A program made the translations under genes and the position numbers. From CALAGJ01 sp964293305 (GTDB lineage: Bacteria; Bacteroidota; Bacteroidia; Chitinophagales; Chitinophagaceae): DNA of 38,492 nt. Each line of letters opens with the position of its first letter. Positions within the stretch are counted from its first letter, which is position 1. Of this stretch, positions 7,553-17,044 are shown piece after piece. Location of the stretch: the NCBI GenBank assembly GCA_964293305.1, contig CAXYYO010000031.1, forward strand, positions 1 through 38,492, in the 5' to 3' direction. Below the pieces are notes generated by a model. It searched no databases. It saw nothing but the letters and a program-made list of their open reading frames with translations, and had not been told where the DNA came from.

Positions 7553-8263
7553 GTGTTGATTAAAGAAGCAATTATACTTGCCGGTGGTTTGGGTACAAGG
7601 CTTCGCAGTGCAGTGCCAGAATTGCCTAAATGTATGGCCCCCGTAAATGGTAAACCCTTTCTGCGTTATGTAATTGCCTATCTCCAAAAAGAAGGCATTG
7701 AAAAATTTATTTTTTCATTAGGATATAAACATGAATATATCTGCAATTGGCTAGCTACACATTATGCTAGCTCCATGTATTCAACTGTAATAGAAACTGA
7801 ACCTTTGGGCACCGGTGGTGCAATATTTAAAAGCTGTAATGCCATAAACAATAAGCACGCAATTATAACAAATGGTGATACTATGTTTACCGTATCTCTT
7901 GCAGCTCTAACTGCCATGCATATTGATAATCATGCAGCCTGTACCCTTGCACTTAAACCCATGAAAAATTTTGATAGATATGGCGTTGTTGCTACAAATG
8001 CATCCCATCAAATTGTTTCTTTCAAAGAAAAAAAATTCTATACAGAGGGCTTCATCAACGGAGGAATGTATGCTTTGAATGTGGAATCATTTAAACAACA
8101 TAATTGGAGTGAAAAATTTTCCTTTGAGAAAGACTATTTAGAAAAAGTTGTTGATGATAAAATTCTTTTTGGGCTAAAGGAAGATGCCTATTTTATTGAC
8201 ATTGGCATACCGGAAGATTATGAAAGGGTGCAGTACGAGTTTGCACAAGGATTACATTTGTGA
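7553..8263 (+). CDS. hddC: D-glycero-D-manno-heptose 1-phosphate nucleotidyltransferase (HddC-like)
   Basis: 236 residues; start is GTG 7553, with TTG in the next codon as an alternative. The N-terminal signature AIILAGGLGTRLRSAVPELP with the downstream Lys of PKCMAPVNGKPFL is the nucleotide-binding loop of sugar-phosphate nucleotidyltransferases, and NGDTMF is the metal-binding Asp region. Size and the immediate gmhA neighbour favour heptose 1-phosphate guanylyl/adenylyl transfer over glucose 1-phosphate activation. The kinase (hddA) and phosphatase (gmhB) of the pathway are not adjacent. The exact nucleotide used is not determined by sequence. Confidence 0.8.
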   Translation: MLIKEAIILAGGLGTRLRSAVPELPKCMAPVNGKPFLRYVIAYLQKEGIEKFIFSLGYKHEYICNWLATHYASSMYSTVIETEPLGTGGAIFKSCNAINNKHAIITNGDTMFTVSLAALTAMHIDNHAACTLALKPMKNFDRYGVVATNASHQIVSFKEKKFYTEGFINGGMYALNVESFKQHNWSEKFSFEKDYLEKVVDDKILFGLKEDAYFIDIGIPEDYERVQYEFAQGLHL

Positions 8264-8268
8264 GGAGG

Positions 8269-8291
8269 TTGCGAAGTCTCTGACTTCGCAA
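8269..8291. repeat. Perfect 10-bp palindrome with 3-nt loop
   Basis: TTGCGAAGTC (8269-8278), loop TCT, GACTTCGCAA (8282-8291). It lies between two convergent genes, six bases after the hddC stop. No T-run follows, so it is either a short bidirectional terminator or a dispersed palindromic repeat unit. Confidence 0.6.
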
Positions 8292-8332
8292 TATAATATG
8301 TTCTTTAGAGTTTTTAACTCCCTATTATTTAC

Positions 8333-8821
8333 CTATTCAAAAAGATGTTGATACTGCTTTACAATGCGAATACTCAATATGGTATGTACCAATAACAGGA
8401 ATGAAAGCACTACAGCAACAAAAAGTGATGATTTGAGAATACTAATCATCTGATCTGTTGAAATATTTTCAGGGCTCTTGAAATTGGTGGAAAACATTGT
8501 TACAAACTCATTCATGTTTTCTGAACTCATGGTAAGAGAAGCACAAGTAAAAAATAATATGCCACAATAAACACCGGTAACAATACCATTTGCTATCAAC
8601 CATTTTTTTGTAATGGCTCCCACAGGTTTATCCTGATTTATGCCTCCCACAACAAAGTAAAATGATACAAATATGTAAATGGCAGTACAAGCTACCATAA
8701 ATAATCCCAATAATAACTGTGGATTCTCAATGGCTGCTGCAAAAAGCAGCGCTGTTGTAAGCGCAAATAATAGACCTACGGGCACTAATAAATAGGTAAG
8801 AATTTTATAGAATGTAGTCAT
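8333..8821 (-). CDS. Small integral membrane protein, unknown function
   Basis: 162 residues with four clear hydrophobic segments: ILTYLLVPVGLLFALTTALL, LLLGLFMVACTAIYIFVSFY, WLIANGIVTGVYCGILFF and SSLFVAVVLSFLLLVHTILS. A short loop between segments 3 and 4 is polar (SSENMNEFVTMF). I recognise no family with confidence. It begins 31 bases after the aspS stop on the same strand and is probably read from the aspS promoter; no functional link to aspS is implied. Confidence 0.7.
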   Translation of the reverse strand: MTTFYKILTYLLVPVGLLFALTTALLFAAAIENPQLLLGLFMVACTAIYIFVSFYFVVGGINQDKPVGAITKKWLIANGIVTGVYCGILFFTCASLTMSSENMNEFVTMFSTNFKSPENISTDQMISILKSSLFVAVVLSFLLLVHTILSIRIVKQYQHLFE

Positions 8822-8852
8822 GTACTATCTGATAATTAAGTTTAAAAAATGA

Positions 8853-10676
8853 TTATGAAATGGGTTGAATAGATAATTCTGCATACTGCTGTTTATCTAT
8901 CGGGCCTGGTGCATCAAGCATTACATCTCTACCGCTATTATTTTTTGGAAAAGCAATAAAATCTCGAATACTTTCACTACCACCCATTATGGCGCAAAGC
9001 CTATCAAATCCAAATGCCAGTCCACCATGTGGAGGTGCACCATATTCAAATGCGCCTAATAAAAATCCAAATTTTTCCTGTTGCTCCTCTTTACTCATAC
9101 CCAAAGCTGCAAACATTTTCTCTTGCAAATTCCTTTGATAAATTCGTATAGATCCACCGCCAATTTCATTGCCATTCAAAACCATATCGTAGGCATTTGC
9201 CCTTATTTTATTATATGGATGATCTAGATACTTTGATGCATTTTCAATTTGCGGTGTATTATTCAGCATCAGAGATATATCTTCCGGTTTCGGACTTGTA
9301 AACGGATGATGCCTCGCTACCCATCTATTTCCATCTTCATCATACTCAAACAATGGAAAGTCCAGCACCCATAACAATTTAAATTCATTCTCTTTTCTTA
9401 AACCAAGTCTACGGCCCATTTCCAACCGTAGTTCACTCATGGCTTTCCTTGTTTTTTCTTCTGTACCTGCAAGTATAAAAATCAGGTCACCTGCATTGGC
9501 ATCACATGATTTTGAAATAGCTGCTAATTTATCTTGACTGTAAAATTTATCTACACTACTTTTATAAGTACCATCCTGATTTACTTTTATGAATACAAGA
9601 CCTTTCATGCCTATTTGTGGACGCTTTACCCATTCAGTAATCTCATCAGTTTGTTTACGAGTATATTCACTGCACCCAGGCACAGCAATAGCCAAAACAG
9701 TTTCGGCACTGTCAAACACTTGAAAATCTACTCCATTTATCAATCCACTCTGGTCTAATTTATTTCTGAATACAACTTCCGGTTTTTTTAAATTGCAGAG
9801 TTCCATTCCAAAACGAATATCAGGTTTATCATTTCCATACAGCCACATAGCTTCATCCCAAGTCATTCTTTGTACGGTTTCCTTAATATCGATATTTTTT
9901 ACATCCAAAAAAATGCGTTTAATGAGGCCTTCAAACATATTTAAAATATCTTCCTGTTCTACAAAACTCATTTCGCAGTCTATCTGAGTAAATTCCGGTT
10001 GTCTGTCAGCTCTCAGGTCTTCATCCCTAAAACATTTTACAATTTGGTAATATCGGTCATATCCACTTACCATTAAAAGTTGTTTAAAGGTTTGTGGACT
10101 CTGTGGCAATGCATAAAACTGACCTTCATTCATACGACTTGGCACTACAAAATCTCTTGCCCCTTCTGGAGTTGATTTTATTAGAAATGGTGTTTCAATA
10201 TCCATAAAACTATGTTCATGCAAATATTGTCTCGTACTTCTATTAACAGCATATCTTAATTCTATATTTCGTCTTACACTGTTTCGCCTTAGATCTAAAT
10301 ATCGATATTTCATCCTTAAATCATCACCGCCATCTGTATCATCCTGAATTGTAAATGGTGGTGTGACAGCTGCATTTAGTAATGCAAATTCTGTGACTAT
10401 GATTTCAATATCGCCGGTAGGCAAATTACTATTTTTATTACTCCGTTCTGCCACTACACCCTTGGCTTGAATAACGAACTCCCTGCCTAGTGGATTGTCC
10501 TCAAGCTGAGTATTTAGTTGCTCAGATATCAAAAGCTGTGTTATGCCGTATCGATCTCTTAAATCAATAAATGTAATGGCTCCAAATTTTCGAATGGTCT
10601 GTATCCATCCAGATAATGTTACATTTTTTTCCTTATCACTTATCTTTAATTCGCCACAGGTATGTGTACGATACAT
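8853..10676 (-). CDS. aspS: Aspartate--tRNA ligase
   Basis: 607 residues, a usual length for the bacterial-type enzyme. An N-terminal OB-fold anticodon-binding domain (SGWIQTIRKFGAITFIDLRD) is followed by the class II catalytic core with motif 2 CFRDEDLRADRQPEFTQIDC. The large insertion of the bacterial type (GAD-like, about residues 290-420) comes next, then motif 3 GLAFGFDRLCAIMGG. It charges tRNA-Asp with aspartate. ATG 10676 is preceded by a -7 element at 10696-10703. A membrane-protein gene follows 31 bases downstream. Confidence 0.97.
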   Translation of the reverse strand: MYRTHTCGELKISDKEKNVTLSGWIQTIRKFGAITFIDLRDRYGITQLLISEQLNTQLEDNPLGREFVIQAKGVVAERSNKNSNLPTGDIEIIVTEFALLNAAVTPPFTIQDDTDGGDDLRMKYRYLDLRRNSVRRNIELRYAVNRSTRQYLHEHSFMDIETPFLIKSTPEGARDFVVPSRMNEGQFYALPQSPQTFKQLLMVSGYDRYYQIVKCFRDEDLRADRQPEFTQIDCEMSFVEQEDILNMFEGLIKRIFLDVKNIDIKETVQRMTWDEAMWLYGNDKPDIRFGMELCNLKKPEVVFRNKLDQSGLINGVDFQVFDSAETVLAIAVPGCSEYTRKQTDEITEWVKRPQIGMKGLVFIKVNQDGTYKSSVDKFYSQDKLAAISKSCDANAGDLIFILAGTEEKTRKAMSELRLEMGRRLGLRKENEFKLLWVLDFPLFEYDEDGNRWVARHHPFTSPKPEDISLMLNNTPQIENASKYLDHPYNKIRANAYDMVLNGNEIGGGSIRIYQRNLQEKMFAALGMSKEEQQEKFGFLLGAFEYGAPPHGGLAFGFDRLCAIMGGSESIRDFIAFPKNNSGRDVMLDAPGPIDKQQYAELSIQPIS

Positions 10677-10695
10677 ATACTTAATTTTTGGAATG

Positions 10696-10703
10696 CAAAT
10701 ATA
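10696..10703 (-). promoter_or_regulatory. -7 element for aspS
   Basis: On the minus strand this reads TATATTTG, a full match to TAnnTTTG, about 20 bases upstream of the aspS ATG. No clear -33 TTG at 20-base spacing. Confidence 0.5.
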
Positions 10704-10882
10704 GTAGCCAAAAAAGAACTGCCAGATGATTAATAATAACTGCTTTTTAAATGCATCATTTTTTCAAATAATCAAATAAAATTTGTCATAAATATAAACA
10801 TTCATTTAAATGCTTCAAGGTATTTTGTTTCATATTGGATAGCCAGAAATTACACAAAGTATTTAACGTTAATACTTAGGAA

Positions 10883-10890
10883 TAAATTTG
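10883..10890 (+). promoter_or_regulatory. -7 element for the Asp-box T9SS protein
   Basis: TAAATTTG matches TAnnTTTG and lies 36 bases upstream of the ATG at 10926, giving a predicted leader of about 29 bases. Confidence 0.5.
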
Positions 10891-10925
10891 ACTCTCAAAT
10901 TATTCATTTTTAAGAAATATATGTC

Positions 10926-13481
10926 ATGAAAAAACAATTGCTACGATTTTTATTGCCGTTATTATTCATTCCCTGTTTTATTAATGCTCAACAGGCACCA
11001 AACAAACCTCGAAATCTGAATGAAATTTCAAAAAAATTCTATGCTGAATATGAAAGACAGGTAAAAGCAGGGCTACGTCAAAGGGAGGATAAAAAGGTCG
11101 ATGGAATCCTTAAACAATTTCAGCGTTGGGAATATCTCATGAGAAGTAGAACTTTCCCAAGTGGAAATTTACCGGATGCTGGTGCACAATGGAAAGAATG
11201 GAACGCATCTTTGGAAAAAAATCCTGAGATGTACGCTACACAAGCCGCCCTTCCATTATGGAGTCAGGTAGGTACAAGTCTGGTACCATCCAACGGTGGT
11301 GGTGCAGGTAGAATAAATGCTGCTAGAATTGACCCATCAAATAGCAATATTATTTGGCTGGCCACGGCTGGAGGAGGTGTTTGGAAAACAACAGATGGTG
11401 GAGCCACTTGGGCCTGCTTGAGTGATAAATTTCCAGTAACCAGTATTTCTGATATTGCTATAGACCCTTCAAATTCAAATAACGTGTATGTGGCCACTGG
11501 CGATAGAAGTGGATATACCTTTGGATCTGCAAATGATTTTTGGGGTGGTGTTTACACATCTGGAGTATTAAGAACTACGAACGGAGGTACTACATGGTCT
11601 ACGGCATTTCCAAATCTCAGCCAGTCAGACAGATCTATGATTCAAAGACTACTTATAAATCCATCAAATAAAAATATTTTAATAGGATCAGCTTTAGATG
11701 GCATTTATAGAACAACCAACGGTGGCGCTTCTATCACTAAAGTATTAAATGCATACTGCCATGATATGGAGTGGAAACCCGGTGACCGAAATACTGTATA
11801 TGCCGGAGGCAATGGCACTATCTATCGCAGTATAGATGCGGGTGCTACATGGTCAACAGTAAAAACTGGAGCTGGTACAGGTAGAATGTCTATAGAAGTG
11901 AGTGCTGCAAATTCAAATGTGGTGTATGCACTATCAGATTCAAGTAGTTTCCAATACAGTGGAGATGGTGGCACTACTTGGAGTAGTAAAACCTATCCAT
12001 TCGGTGCTTCATTTTATGGATATTATGATATTGCATTTGGAGTTTCTCCAGACAATGCAAACGTACTGTATGCAGGGGGACTGAATACTGTAAGGTCATC
12101 AAATGGAGGTACTTCATGGTCAAATGTGGATAATTGGAGTAATTTCACGGCTGCTAACTATGTGCATGCAGATAAGCATGGATTTGCCTTTATTCCTGGT
12201 CAACCAAATACAGCTATTGCATTAACCGATGGTGGTATCTTTAAAACAACGAATAATGGTGCAAATTGGACAGATTTAAGCAATGGATTAATGATTGCTC
12301 AAATCTATCGCTTGGGTACATCTCCTCAAAACACGAACCTGTATATCAGTGGTTGGCAGGATAATGGTTGTAATACATGGAATGGCACTTCATGGAAGCA
12401 AGTATATGGTGCAGATGGAATGGAAGCTGCTATTGACCCTACAAATCAAAATTTAATGTATGAATGTTATCAAAATGGAGGTCTGCAAAGAAGTACAAAT
12501 GGTGGTACAAACTGGTCGTATATTGCACCAAGTTCTGGTTATTGGATTACACCATTTGTGTTAGATCCTGTTACTGCAAACAGGTTATATTATGGTTCTT
12601 TCAGCAATTTGTATCGTTCTAATAATAATGGTACAAGTTGGTCTTCAATAGCAGGGTCCAGTCTTGGGGATGATGCCAGTGCCATAACGGTTGCTCCTTC
12701 AAATAACAATATAGTCTATTATGCAAGTTTTGGAAAAATACTTAAATGTGATGTTGGTGCCGGCACTTCTGTAAATATTACAGGTACATTACCTGTTAGC
12801 CTTACTGGCATAAATTACATTGCAGTAAGCAATACTGATGAAAACAAAGTATGGGTTTGTCTTGGTGGATATAATGCTGGCAATAAAGTTTTCTCCAGTA
12901 CAAATGGAGGTACAAATTGGACAAATATTTCAGGCACTTTGCCAAACCTTCCAGTTAATACAATTGTATATCAAAATAATACTGCCAACGATAGGGTATA
13001 TGTAGGAACCGATGTAGGCACGTATTATAGAGACAATACAACCAATGCATGGAAAGCATTTAATAATGGCTTGCCAAATGTAATGGTACATGAATTGGAA
13101 ATTAATTATACCAGCAATAAGTTGGTGGCAGCTACTTTTGGTCGTGGTATCTGGCAAGCAGATTTAATAACCCCATCTCCAATTGTGCCAGCATTAGGGG
13201 TTATTGTTAATAGTGACATGCAGAATCCAGCACTAAATTTTTCATTATCACCAAATCCTGCCAGTGATTTTGTCAATGTAAAAGTATCAGGTGCAACTGA
13301 TAAAATTGCTGTCGGTATTTACAATATTAAAGATGGCAGACAACTCATGCTCAATAATTATTCAAACGCCCAAGTAAAAGATATCAAAATAAAAGTTGAA
13401 CATCTTCAAGAAGGCCTTTATATATTGAGGGTACAGAGTGGTACAGCAGTTATGTCTAAAGAGTTGAGAATACAACGCTAA
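10926..13481 (+). CDS. Secreted Asp-box (BNR/sortilin-like) beta-propeller protein with T9SS sorting domain
   Basis: 851 residues. A signal peptide (basic MKKQ, hydrophobic LLRFLLPLLFIPCF, cleavage after INA) leads to a repeated propeller. About ten Asp-box motifs of the type [ST]x[DN]xGxxW can be counted (KTTDGGATW, RTTNGGTTW, YSGDGGTTW, RSSNGGTSW, RSTNGGTNW, SSTNGGTNW and others). The last ~80 residues (FSLSPNPASDFVNVKVSG to the terminal ELRIQR) are a type A Por sorting domain, which sends the protein across the outer membrane by type IX secretion and often anchors it to the surface. Asp-box propellers occur in sialidases and other glycan-binding proteins, but catalytic sialidase residues are not evident. 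A strong terminator follows. Substrate unknown. Confidence 0.88.
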   Translation: MKKQLLRFLLPLLFIPCFINAQQAPNKPRNLNEISKKFYAEYERQVKAGLRQREDKKVDGILKQFQRWEYLMRSRTFPSGNLPDAGAQWKEWNASLEKNPEMYATQAALPLWSQVGTSLVPSNGGGAGRINAARIDPSNSNIIWLATAGGGVWKTTDGGATWACLSDKFPVTSISDIAIDPSNSNNVYVATGDRSGYTFGSANDFWGGVYTSGVLRTTNGGTTWSTAFPNLSQSDRSMIQRLLINPSNKNILIGSALDGIYRTTNGGASITKVLNAYCHDMEWKPGDRNTVYAGGNGTIYRSIDAGATWSTVKTGAGTGRMSIEVSAANSNVVYALSDSSSFQYSGDGGTTWSSKTYPFGASFYGYYDIAFGVSPDNANVLYAGGLNTVRSSNGGTSWSNVDNWSNFTAANYVHADKHGFAFIPGQPNTAIALTDGGIFKTTNNGANWTDLSNGLMIAQIYRLGTSPQNTNLYISGWQDNGCNTWNGTSWKQVYGADGMEAAIDPTNQNLMYECYQNGGLQRSTNGGTNWSYIAPSSGYWITPFVLDPVTANRLYYGSFSNLYRSNNNGTSWSSIAGSSLGDDASAITVAPSNNNIVYYASFGKILKCDVGAGTSVNITGTLPVSLTGINYIAVSNTDENKVWVCLGGYNAGNKVFSSTNGGTNWTNISGTLPNLPVNTIVYQNNTANDRVYVGTDVGTYYRDNTTNAWKAFNNGLPNVMVHELEINYTSNKLVAATFGRGIWQADLITPSPIVPALGVIVNSDMQNPALNFSLSPNPASDFVNVKVSGATDKIAVGIYNIKDGRQLMLNNYSNAQVKDIKIKVEHLQEGLYILRVQSGTAVMSKELRIQR

Positions 13482-13490
13482 AAAAAAGAT

Positions 13491-13524
13491 AAAAAAGGCT
13501 GCCCCTAAAGGACAGCCTTTTTTT
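13491..13524 (+). terminator. Intrinsic terminator after the Asp-box protein
   Basis: AAAAAAGGCTGCCC pairs with GGACAGCCTTTTTT with one mismatch around the loop CTAAA, followed by T residues. Confidence 0.85.
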
Positions 13525-13773
13525 ATACACATTCTATTAATTTTAATGCTTCTTATAAAACCCACATGATGCGGTAGACTCTGTACTTAAAAGTTGAAAA
13601 GCTTTATGGATAAGCGATTGAGGTATATTTTTTGCAAAAAATAGTAAGCCGTTTTAAAGTAAACAATTGTTTTCCAATGATTATGAATACAAGATTCAGA
13701 ATGATAATAAAATACAACTGCATCACCTGGATTAAAACATAATTTCTATTTTTCTTTGTACTTACTTTCCAGC
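13525..13773. other. Intergenic stretch before the aldehyde dehydrogenase
   Basis: AT-rich, no credible gene and no clear repeat. The promoter element of the next gene lies at its right edge. Confidence 0.5.
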
Positions 13774-13781
13774 TACATTTG
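13774..13781 (+). promoter_or_regulatory. -7 element for the aldehyde dehydrogenase gene
   Basis: TACATTTG matches TAnnTTTG and lies 22 bases before the ATG at 13804; a TTTG at 13755-13758 is closer than the usual -33 spacing. Confidence 0.45.
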
Positions 13782-13803
13782 GCTCCATTAATATTACTCA
13801 AAC

Positions 13804-15264
13804 ATGCATTTCCAGCAATTTATCAATGGCGAATTATGTAATGCCATATCAGGAACTACTCGCCAGGTTATAAACCCCGCAACAGAAGAAATATTTTGTA
13901 CAGTACCAGATAGCGGCCCTGAAGATATTGATGCAGCAGTGCATGCAGCCCGTTCTGCATTTGATGAAGGCACCTGGAAAAATATGCATGCCCTTGACCG
14001 TGGAAAAATATTGCTACGCCTTTCAGATATTATGCGCAGTAATAGAGAAACTTTTGTTTCGTTGGAAGTACAAAACAATGGTAAGCCACGAAGAGAGGCT
14101 GAGTTTGATGTAGATGATGCTGCTAACTGTTTTGAATACTATGCAGGATTAGCCTCCAAAATACAAGGGGATACGATGCCTGTACCACCGGGTAGCTTTT
14201 CTTACACGGTAAAAGAGCCAATAGGAGTATGTGCTCAAATTGTACCATGGAATTATCCATTGCTTATGGCTGTATGGAAGCTAGCTCCTGCTCTAGCAGC
14301 GGGAAATACTGTGGTCCTGAAAACCTCTGAAATTACGCCTGTTTCTGCCCTTTTTTTGGGAACACTAATAAATGATGCAGGCTTTCCAAAAGGAGTAGTA
14401 AATATAATTTGTGGGGATGGACCTGTGGCCGGATCTGCACTTACCAATCATCCTTTAGTAGATAAAATTGCTTTTACGGGAGGTACAGTTACTGGTAAAA
14501 AAATCATGCAATCAGCCGCTGAATCACTAAAAAAAATTACTTTAGAATTAGGTGGCAAAAATCCTGCAATTGTCTTTGATGATTGTAATTGGGAGTGTAC
14601 TTTAGATTGGACACTATTTGCTGCTTTTGCAAACAGTGGACAGGTCTGTAGTGCAGGAAGTCGTATATATATTCATGAAAAAATTTATGATGCGTTTGTA
14701 AATGATTTTATTGCAAAAAGTAAAAAAATTAAAATTGGTAATGGATTGGATGCGGACATCCAAATGGGGCCCGTTGTTAGTGCATTACAATATGAAAAAG
14801 TAAATCAATATATAGCTATTGGAAAAGAAGAAGGAGCCACACTGGCAAGTGGTGGAGAGAGGCCCGGTCATTTATCAAAGGGATACTTCATTTCACCCAC
14901 CGTTTTTACAAATGTCAAAGAGGATATGCGCATCATGACGGAAGAGATATTCGGCCCTGTAGTTTGCCTACAAAAATTTAGTAAAGAAGAAGAAGTGATA
15001 GCCTTAGCAAATAATACGCCTTATGGATTGGCGGCCGGCATTTTTACTGAAAATATTACAAGAGCTCAAAGAGTGTTGCCTCAGTTGCATTGTGGTATTA
15101 CCTGGGTCAACTTTTTTCATCCCACTTTTAATGAACAACCATGGGGAGGTTACAAACAAAGTGGCACCGGTAGGGAATTGGGAATGGAAGGTATAAATGC
15201 ATATTTGCAAACCAAACAGGTAAATATCAATACTGACGAAAACCCTGTGGGATGGTATAGCTGA
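13804..15264 (+). CDS. NAD(P)-dependent aldehyde dehydrogenase, betaine-aldehyde dehydrogenase-like
   Basis: 486 residues, the full family length. The Rossmann part includes IVPWNYPLLMAVWKLAPALA and the glycine motif FTGGTVTGKKI. The general base lies in LELGGKNPAIV (E248) and the nucleophilic Cys in NSGQVCSAGSR (C282). The motif EIFGPVVCLQKF and a C-terminal oligomerisation arm (EQPWGGYKQSGTGRELG) are present. It oxidises an aldehyde to the acid in the cytoplasm. The GQVCSAGSR context resembles the BADH/ALDH9 branch, but no choline or other substrate genes are adjacent, so the substrate is open. Confidence 0.9.
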   Translation: MHFQQFINGELCNAISGTTRQVINPATEEIFCTVPDSGPEDIDAAVHAARSAFDEGTWKNMHALDRGKILLRLSDIMRSNRETFVSLEVQNNGKPRREAEFDVDDAANCFEYYAGLASKIQGDTMPVPPGSFSYTVKEPIGVCAQIVPWNYPLLMAVWKLAPALAAGNTVVLKTSEITPVSALFLGTLINDAGFPKGVVNIICGDGPVAGSALTNHPLVDKIAFTGGTVTGKKIMQSAAESLKKITLELGGKNPAIVFDDCNWECTLDWTLFAAFANSGQVCSAGSRIYIHEKIYDAFVNDFIAKSKKIKIGNGLDADIQMGPVVSALQYEKVNQYIAIGKEEGATLASGGERPGHLSKGYFISPTVFTNVKEDMRIMTEEIFGPVVCLQKFSKEEEVIALANNTPYGLAAGIFTENITRAQRVLPQLHCGITWVNFFHPTFNEQPWGGYKQSGTGRELGMEGINAYLQTKQVNINTDENPVGWYS

Positions 15265-15431
15265 TTTGCTGATAAAGCATTGCCCATAAATAAATCTCAA
15301 GATTCTCTTTTCATTGAATAGGAGAGTGGTTAAGATCAGTTTTTCCTATGTTTAAGTTTATCAGCATGAAATAATCATTAGTTCAAAAGTTAAACACATT
15401 TCACAATTGCTTGTTATAAAAAAAATATTTT

Positions 15432-15917
15432 ATGGCTACACCATCGTTACCACTTATTGAAGCACTAAGAACAACTGCAAATAGATTAAAGAATGGAGCC
15501 ATATATGCATGGGGGCATCATGGTTGCTGTAATTGTGGGCATTTACTTCAAAGCATTACAAACCAAAGCCCGGAGGATTTACTCAAAGGAGCACATACTT
15601 CCATTGGCGAATGGACAGAGATAGCGGAAGAATATTGTGGAATTACAAATTTACCTGCATATCAGCTCATGCAAACCCTTGAAAAAGCAGGTCTTACACC
15701 CACTGACGTCCATCACATAGAATACCTAAATGATAGAAGTATCTTAGACAAATTGCCCGGCGGTTTTCGATGGCTGAAACGCAATGAGCGTGCTGATGTA
15801 GTTGTGTATTTACAAACATTTGCAGATATTTTAGAAGATCAATTAGCATGGCAGTTAGAATTCCCTTCAGAGTTGTTTGAAGTCAAAAGATTAAATCAGC
15901 CAGTACTTGCTGTATAG
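15432..15917 (+). CDS. Conserved hypothetical protein with HHGCCNCGH motif
   Basis: 161 residues, soluble, no signal peptide. The central motif GHHGCCNCGHLLQ (about residues 28-40) has three Cys and three His in a tight cluster and could bind a metal or be redox-active. The rest is helical, with a conserved-looking DKLPGGFRWLKRNERADVVVYLQTFADILE stretch read here as two adjacent blocks, GGFRWLKRN and ADVVVYLQTFADIL. I do not recognise a characterised family. It stands alone; a 7-bp inverted repeat (15920-15926 / 15943-15949) follows the stop without a T-run. The start at 15432 is the first ATG of the frame. Confidence 0.75.
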   Translation: MATPSLPLIEALRTTANRLKNGAIYAWGHHGCCNCGHLLQSITNQSPEDLLKGAHTSIGEWTEIAEEYCGITNLPAYQLMQTLEKAGLTPTDVHHIEYLNDRSILDKLPGGFRWLKRNERADVVVYLQTFADILEDQLAWQLEFPSELFEVKRLNQPVLAV

Positions 15918-16367
15918 TATTGATCGCATCATACTTGTCCTTCGATCAAGAAATTGATTATACAATTCATGGTAGCATCTGAAATTGATTTTTAATGTAA
16001 CATTTTTCATAAAATAGTAAGAGTTTTTAGTTGATTGATACACTTATTCTCATAACTGTAATGAACCAATTTAGTCGTACATCATCCTGTTTGCATACCC
16101 TTTCATAGAATGAGTATGAATTTCAGTTAATCAAAGTATATTGTTGATTCTATTGTACTGAAAATTATTTTTTTACTTAAATTCAATGTTCATCAAATAA
16201 ATAGATATATTTTTTAATAAAATATTAAACACATTTTATGCGTAAAAAAATGCTAGCATAGTTTGAGCAGGAGATTAGCTTATAGCATAAGACTGCATAT
16301 TGAATAAGGTTTTCAAATACTTATCAACGAAATTTTTGATCATTCCATTCCATATAATTTATCCACC
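15918..16367. other. Intergenic stretch before the DUF6580-like gene
   Basis: About 450 very AT-rich bases. Beyond the small inverted repeat TTGATCG/CGATCAA near 15920-15949 I see no gene, RNA or repeat. Confidence 0.5.
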
Positions 16368-16375
16368 TATTTTTG
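16368..16375 (+). promoter_or_regulatory. -7 element for the DUF6580-like gene
   Basis: TATTTTTG matches TAnnTTTG, 16 bases upstream of the ATG at 16392. The nearest TTTG upstream (16335-16338) is farther than the usual spacing. Confidence 0.4.
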
Positions 16376-16391
16376 TGGCAAATTTTGTACA

Positions 16392-16958
16392 ATGCGTTTT
16401 GCACCTAAGATTTTGTTTTTTTATATTATTTTGGCTATTGCTGCTACATTAATCAAACTCATTTTTGCTGGAAATATTGCTACAGGGGGCTTCACGGCTC
16501 TCTTCGCCGTTGCACTTTTTTCCGGATTCACTACTCAGGAAAAAAAATATACAATTTTGTTGCCACTCATTACATTACTGTTGAGTGATATTGCCATAGA
16601 GTTGCTATTTAAATTCGAATTATATCCTTTCAAAGGATTCTATACAGGTCAATGGATTAATTATTTATTGATTATTTCTGTAAGTCTTATTGGCTTGTTT
16701 GTTCGTAAATATGACACAAAAGGGATGATAGTTGGAATAATTGCAGGCCCTTTATTCTATTTTCTACTTTCCAATTTTTTAGTGTGGATACAGAATGATG
16801 GTCTTGGCTATAGCAAAGATATTAATGGGCTTGTACAATGCTATATTGCAGGTATCCCTTTCCTTAGAAATAGCATATTATCAACTGCTGTTTGTTTTCC
16901 TTTGATTCTGCAAGTTTACAATTATGCTGTCAAACAAAAATTAATGACAGCGCTTTGA
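16392..16958 (+). CDS. Membrane protein, DUF6580-like
   Basis: 188 residues with about six membrane segments (for example IILAIAATLIKLIF, LLPLITLLLSDIAIELLF, WINYLLIISVSLIGLFV, IIAGPLFYFLLSNFLVWI). The features LLSD, a SNFLVW block and CYIAGIPFLRNSILS near the C-terminus are those of DUF6580 membrane proteins, which resemble small-molecule transporter S components. No energising ATPase or partner gene is adjacent. The substrate is unknown. The aquaporin gene follows 86 bases later on the same strand. Confidence 0.75.
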   Translation: MRFAPKILFFYIILAIAATLIKLIFAGNIATGGFTALFAVALFSGFTTQEKKYTILLPLITLLLSDIAIELLFKFELYPFKGFYTGQWINYLLIISVSLIGLFVRKYDTKGMIVGIIAGPLFYFLLSNFLVWIQNDGLGYSKDINGLVQCYIAGIPFLRNSILSTAVCFPLILQVYNYAVKQKLMTAL

Positions 16959-17044
16959 TGATAGCTTTTGTTTCAAATCAACTTGAATAAAATCGCATTT
17001 TAGCGTTTACTTATATCTTTTACTCAAAAAATAAAATCAAATAG

